From Endomicrobiia bacterium (GTDB lineage Bacteria > Elusimicrobiota > Endomicrobiia > Endomicrobiales > Endomicrobiaceae), in NCBI GenBank assembly GCA_009782015.1, contig WQUP01000067.1, positions 1 through 6,332 on the forward strand: a DNA stretch of 6,332 bases. Reading direction: 5' to 3'. This document shows, piece after piece, positions 5,480 through 6,332 of this stretch. Below the pieces are notes generated by a model that searched no databases, was not told the origin of the DNA, and saw nothing but the letters and a program-made list of their open reading frames with translations. Within the stretch, counting starts at the first letter, position 1. Every line of letters starts with the position of its first letter. Made by a program: the position numbers and the translations under genes.

Positions 5480-6273
5480 AATTTTTTAAACTGCTGCTTG
5501 TCGCGGCCGTTTCGCTGGTTCTTTTTTCCTGTTCGCAGGAGAAAAAAAATATAATCGGCGAAGCCGACGCGACGGAGATTGACGTCGGCGTAAAAGTGCC
5601 CGGAAGAATCGCCGAGATATTCGTCAAAGAAGGCGAAAGCGTCAAAAAAGGCCGGATTCTCGCAAGGCTTGAAGGAAAAGAGCTGGACGCCAAACTTAAA
5701 ACCGTCGATGCCGCGCTCGCCGAAGCGCAGGACCAGCTTTCGCTTGCCCAAAAAACTTACGACCGCATAAAAAACCTGTACGAAACCGGAGTCGTCCCGA
5801 AACAGCAGTTCGACGAAACCGAATACAAATACAACGCCGCAAAACAAAAAGTTCAGGCAGTAAAAGGGCAGTACGACGAAGTTATGGCTTATTACGGCGA
5901 GCTTACCGTAACCGCTCCGATTGACGGCGAGATAGTGCAGATTATCTCAAATCCCGGAGAGCTTGTTTCTACGGGCTATCCGATACTTACGATATTTAAT
6001 CCCGACGATATATGGGCTGTTTTTAACATACGCGAAGACAACCTCAAAGATATCGCCAAAGGCGCTTCTTATAAAGTCTTCTTTCCGGCCCTGGACAAAA
6101 CAGCGGAAATGGAAGTAACTTACATATCGGCGCTGGGGACGTTTGCCTCATGGAAACCCACGTCCCAGCAGGGAAATTACGATTTAAAAACTTTTGAAGT
6201 GCGCCTCAAGAGCAAAGAGAAAATAGAAAATTTGAGGCCGGGGATGACGGCGGCGCTTAGAACGGCAAAGTGA
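5476..6273 (+). CDS. HlyD/YbhG-like periplasmic adaptor (membrane fusion) lipoprotein
   Basis: This 265-residue protein begins with a lipoprotein signal peptide whose lipobox is LFSC (residues 16-19), so Cys19 should be lipidated. The first lipoyl half follows, VKVPGRIAEIFVKEGESVKKGRILARLEG (about 39-67). Next comes an Ala/Gln/Lys-rich coiled-coil hairpin (about 68-137, with YETGVVPKQQFDE at the bend). The second lipoyl half is LTVTAPIDGEIVQIISNPGELVSTGYPIL (about 141-170), and a beta-barrel runs to residue 265. The short helical hairpin and compact C-terminus resemble adaptors of ABC-2-type exporters (YbhG group) more than RND adaptors. This subgroup choice is inference. It would bridge the TolC-family channel to an inner-membrane pump that is not in the window. 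The terminal codons ACG GCA AAG TGA are part of a heptamer array. Confidence 0.93.
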   Translation: MKFFKLLLVAAVSLVLFSCSQEKKNIIGEADATEIDVGVKVPGRIAEIFVKEGESVKKGRILARLEGKELDAKLKTVDAALAEAQDQLSLAQKTYDRIKNLYETGVVPKQQFDETEYKYNAAKQKVQAVKGQYDEVMAYYGELTVTAPIDGEIVQIISNPGELVSTGYPILTIFNPDDIWAVFNIREDNLKDIAKGASYKVFFPALDKTAEMEVTYISALGTFASWKPTSQQGNYDLKTFEVRLKSKEKIENLRPGMTAALRTAK

Positions 6274-6307
6274 AGAGTGGAGAGTGAAAAGTGAAGATAC
6301 GGCAAAG
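6262..6307 (+). repeat. RAGTGRA heptamer array overlapping the adaptor gene's stop
   Basis: Four perfect-register heptamers lie at 6268-6295: AAGTGAA, GAGTGGA, GAGTGAA and AAGTGAA. The array is bracketed by two copies of ACGGCAAAG (6262-6270 and 6299-6307). The adaptor stop TGA (6271-6273) is within the first heptamer. No inverted partner is seen before the window ends 25 bases later. Confidence 0.8.
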
Positions 6308-6332
6308 CGATTGTTATTATGGAACGGAATTC

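Noticed and set aside
6319..6332. ATG that could begin a next gene
   Set aside because: Only 14 bases remain and there is no clear ribosome site, so nothing can be supported.
6327..6332. GAATTC at the very end of the window
   Set aside because: It could mark a cloned EcoRI end or be chance; the sequence alone cannot decide.

Overview
The window reads as a chromosomal fragment of a Gram-negative (diderm) bacterium. It has an outer-membrane TolC-family channel gene and a lipoprotein periplasmic adaptor gene. GC content is moderate, AT-rich stretches fill the intergenic DNA, and ATA (Ile) and AGA (Arg) codons are used freely. Codon style, the very long unrecognised protein and the repeat-filled gaps remind me of Elusimicrobiota or Omnitrophota, but no marker gene is present, so this is only an impression.

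Layout. Bases 3-1970 (+) are the 3' part of a long gene that is already open at the left edge; its protein is not recognised. It converges on three minus-strand genes: a cysteine-rich DUF3795 protein (2060-2401), a short DtxR/MntR-family metal-dependent repressor with a clear promoter (2635-3090), and a small single-domain cupin (3234-3587). A gene-free stretch of about 490 bp (3588-4081) holds at least three different repeat elements and then a good sigma70-type promoter. This promoter drives a plus-strand operon in which a TolC-family outer-membrane protein (4082-5479) overlaps a HlyD/YbhG-like lipoprotein adaptor (5476-6273) by ATGA. Together these would form the outer-membrane and periplasmic parts of a tripartite exporter. 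The inner-membrane pump is not in the window and probably lies beyond the right edge.

The most striking feature lies between the genes. Nearly every gap carries short tandem arrays of 7-mers (8-mers in one case). The unit differs from locus to locus: GGGAAGCT, AAGTAAN, NNTAAAA, GGAGTGT and RAGTGRA. At four loci the arrays are arranged as inverted pairs, giving hairpins or MITE-like elements. The arrays sit at the 3' ends of genes. The stop codons of the DtxR, cupin and adaptor genes lie inside array units, and the arrays begin directly after the stop codons of the long ORF and the DUF3795 gene. A 7-mer, AACGGCA or AACGACA, marks array edges ten times and was not found elsewhere in the window. 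I do not know a described element family that matches all of these properties. They resemble the heptameric tandem repeats of cyanobacteria in style.

No rRNA, tRNA, CRISPR array, transposase or phage gene was seen.
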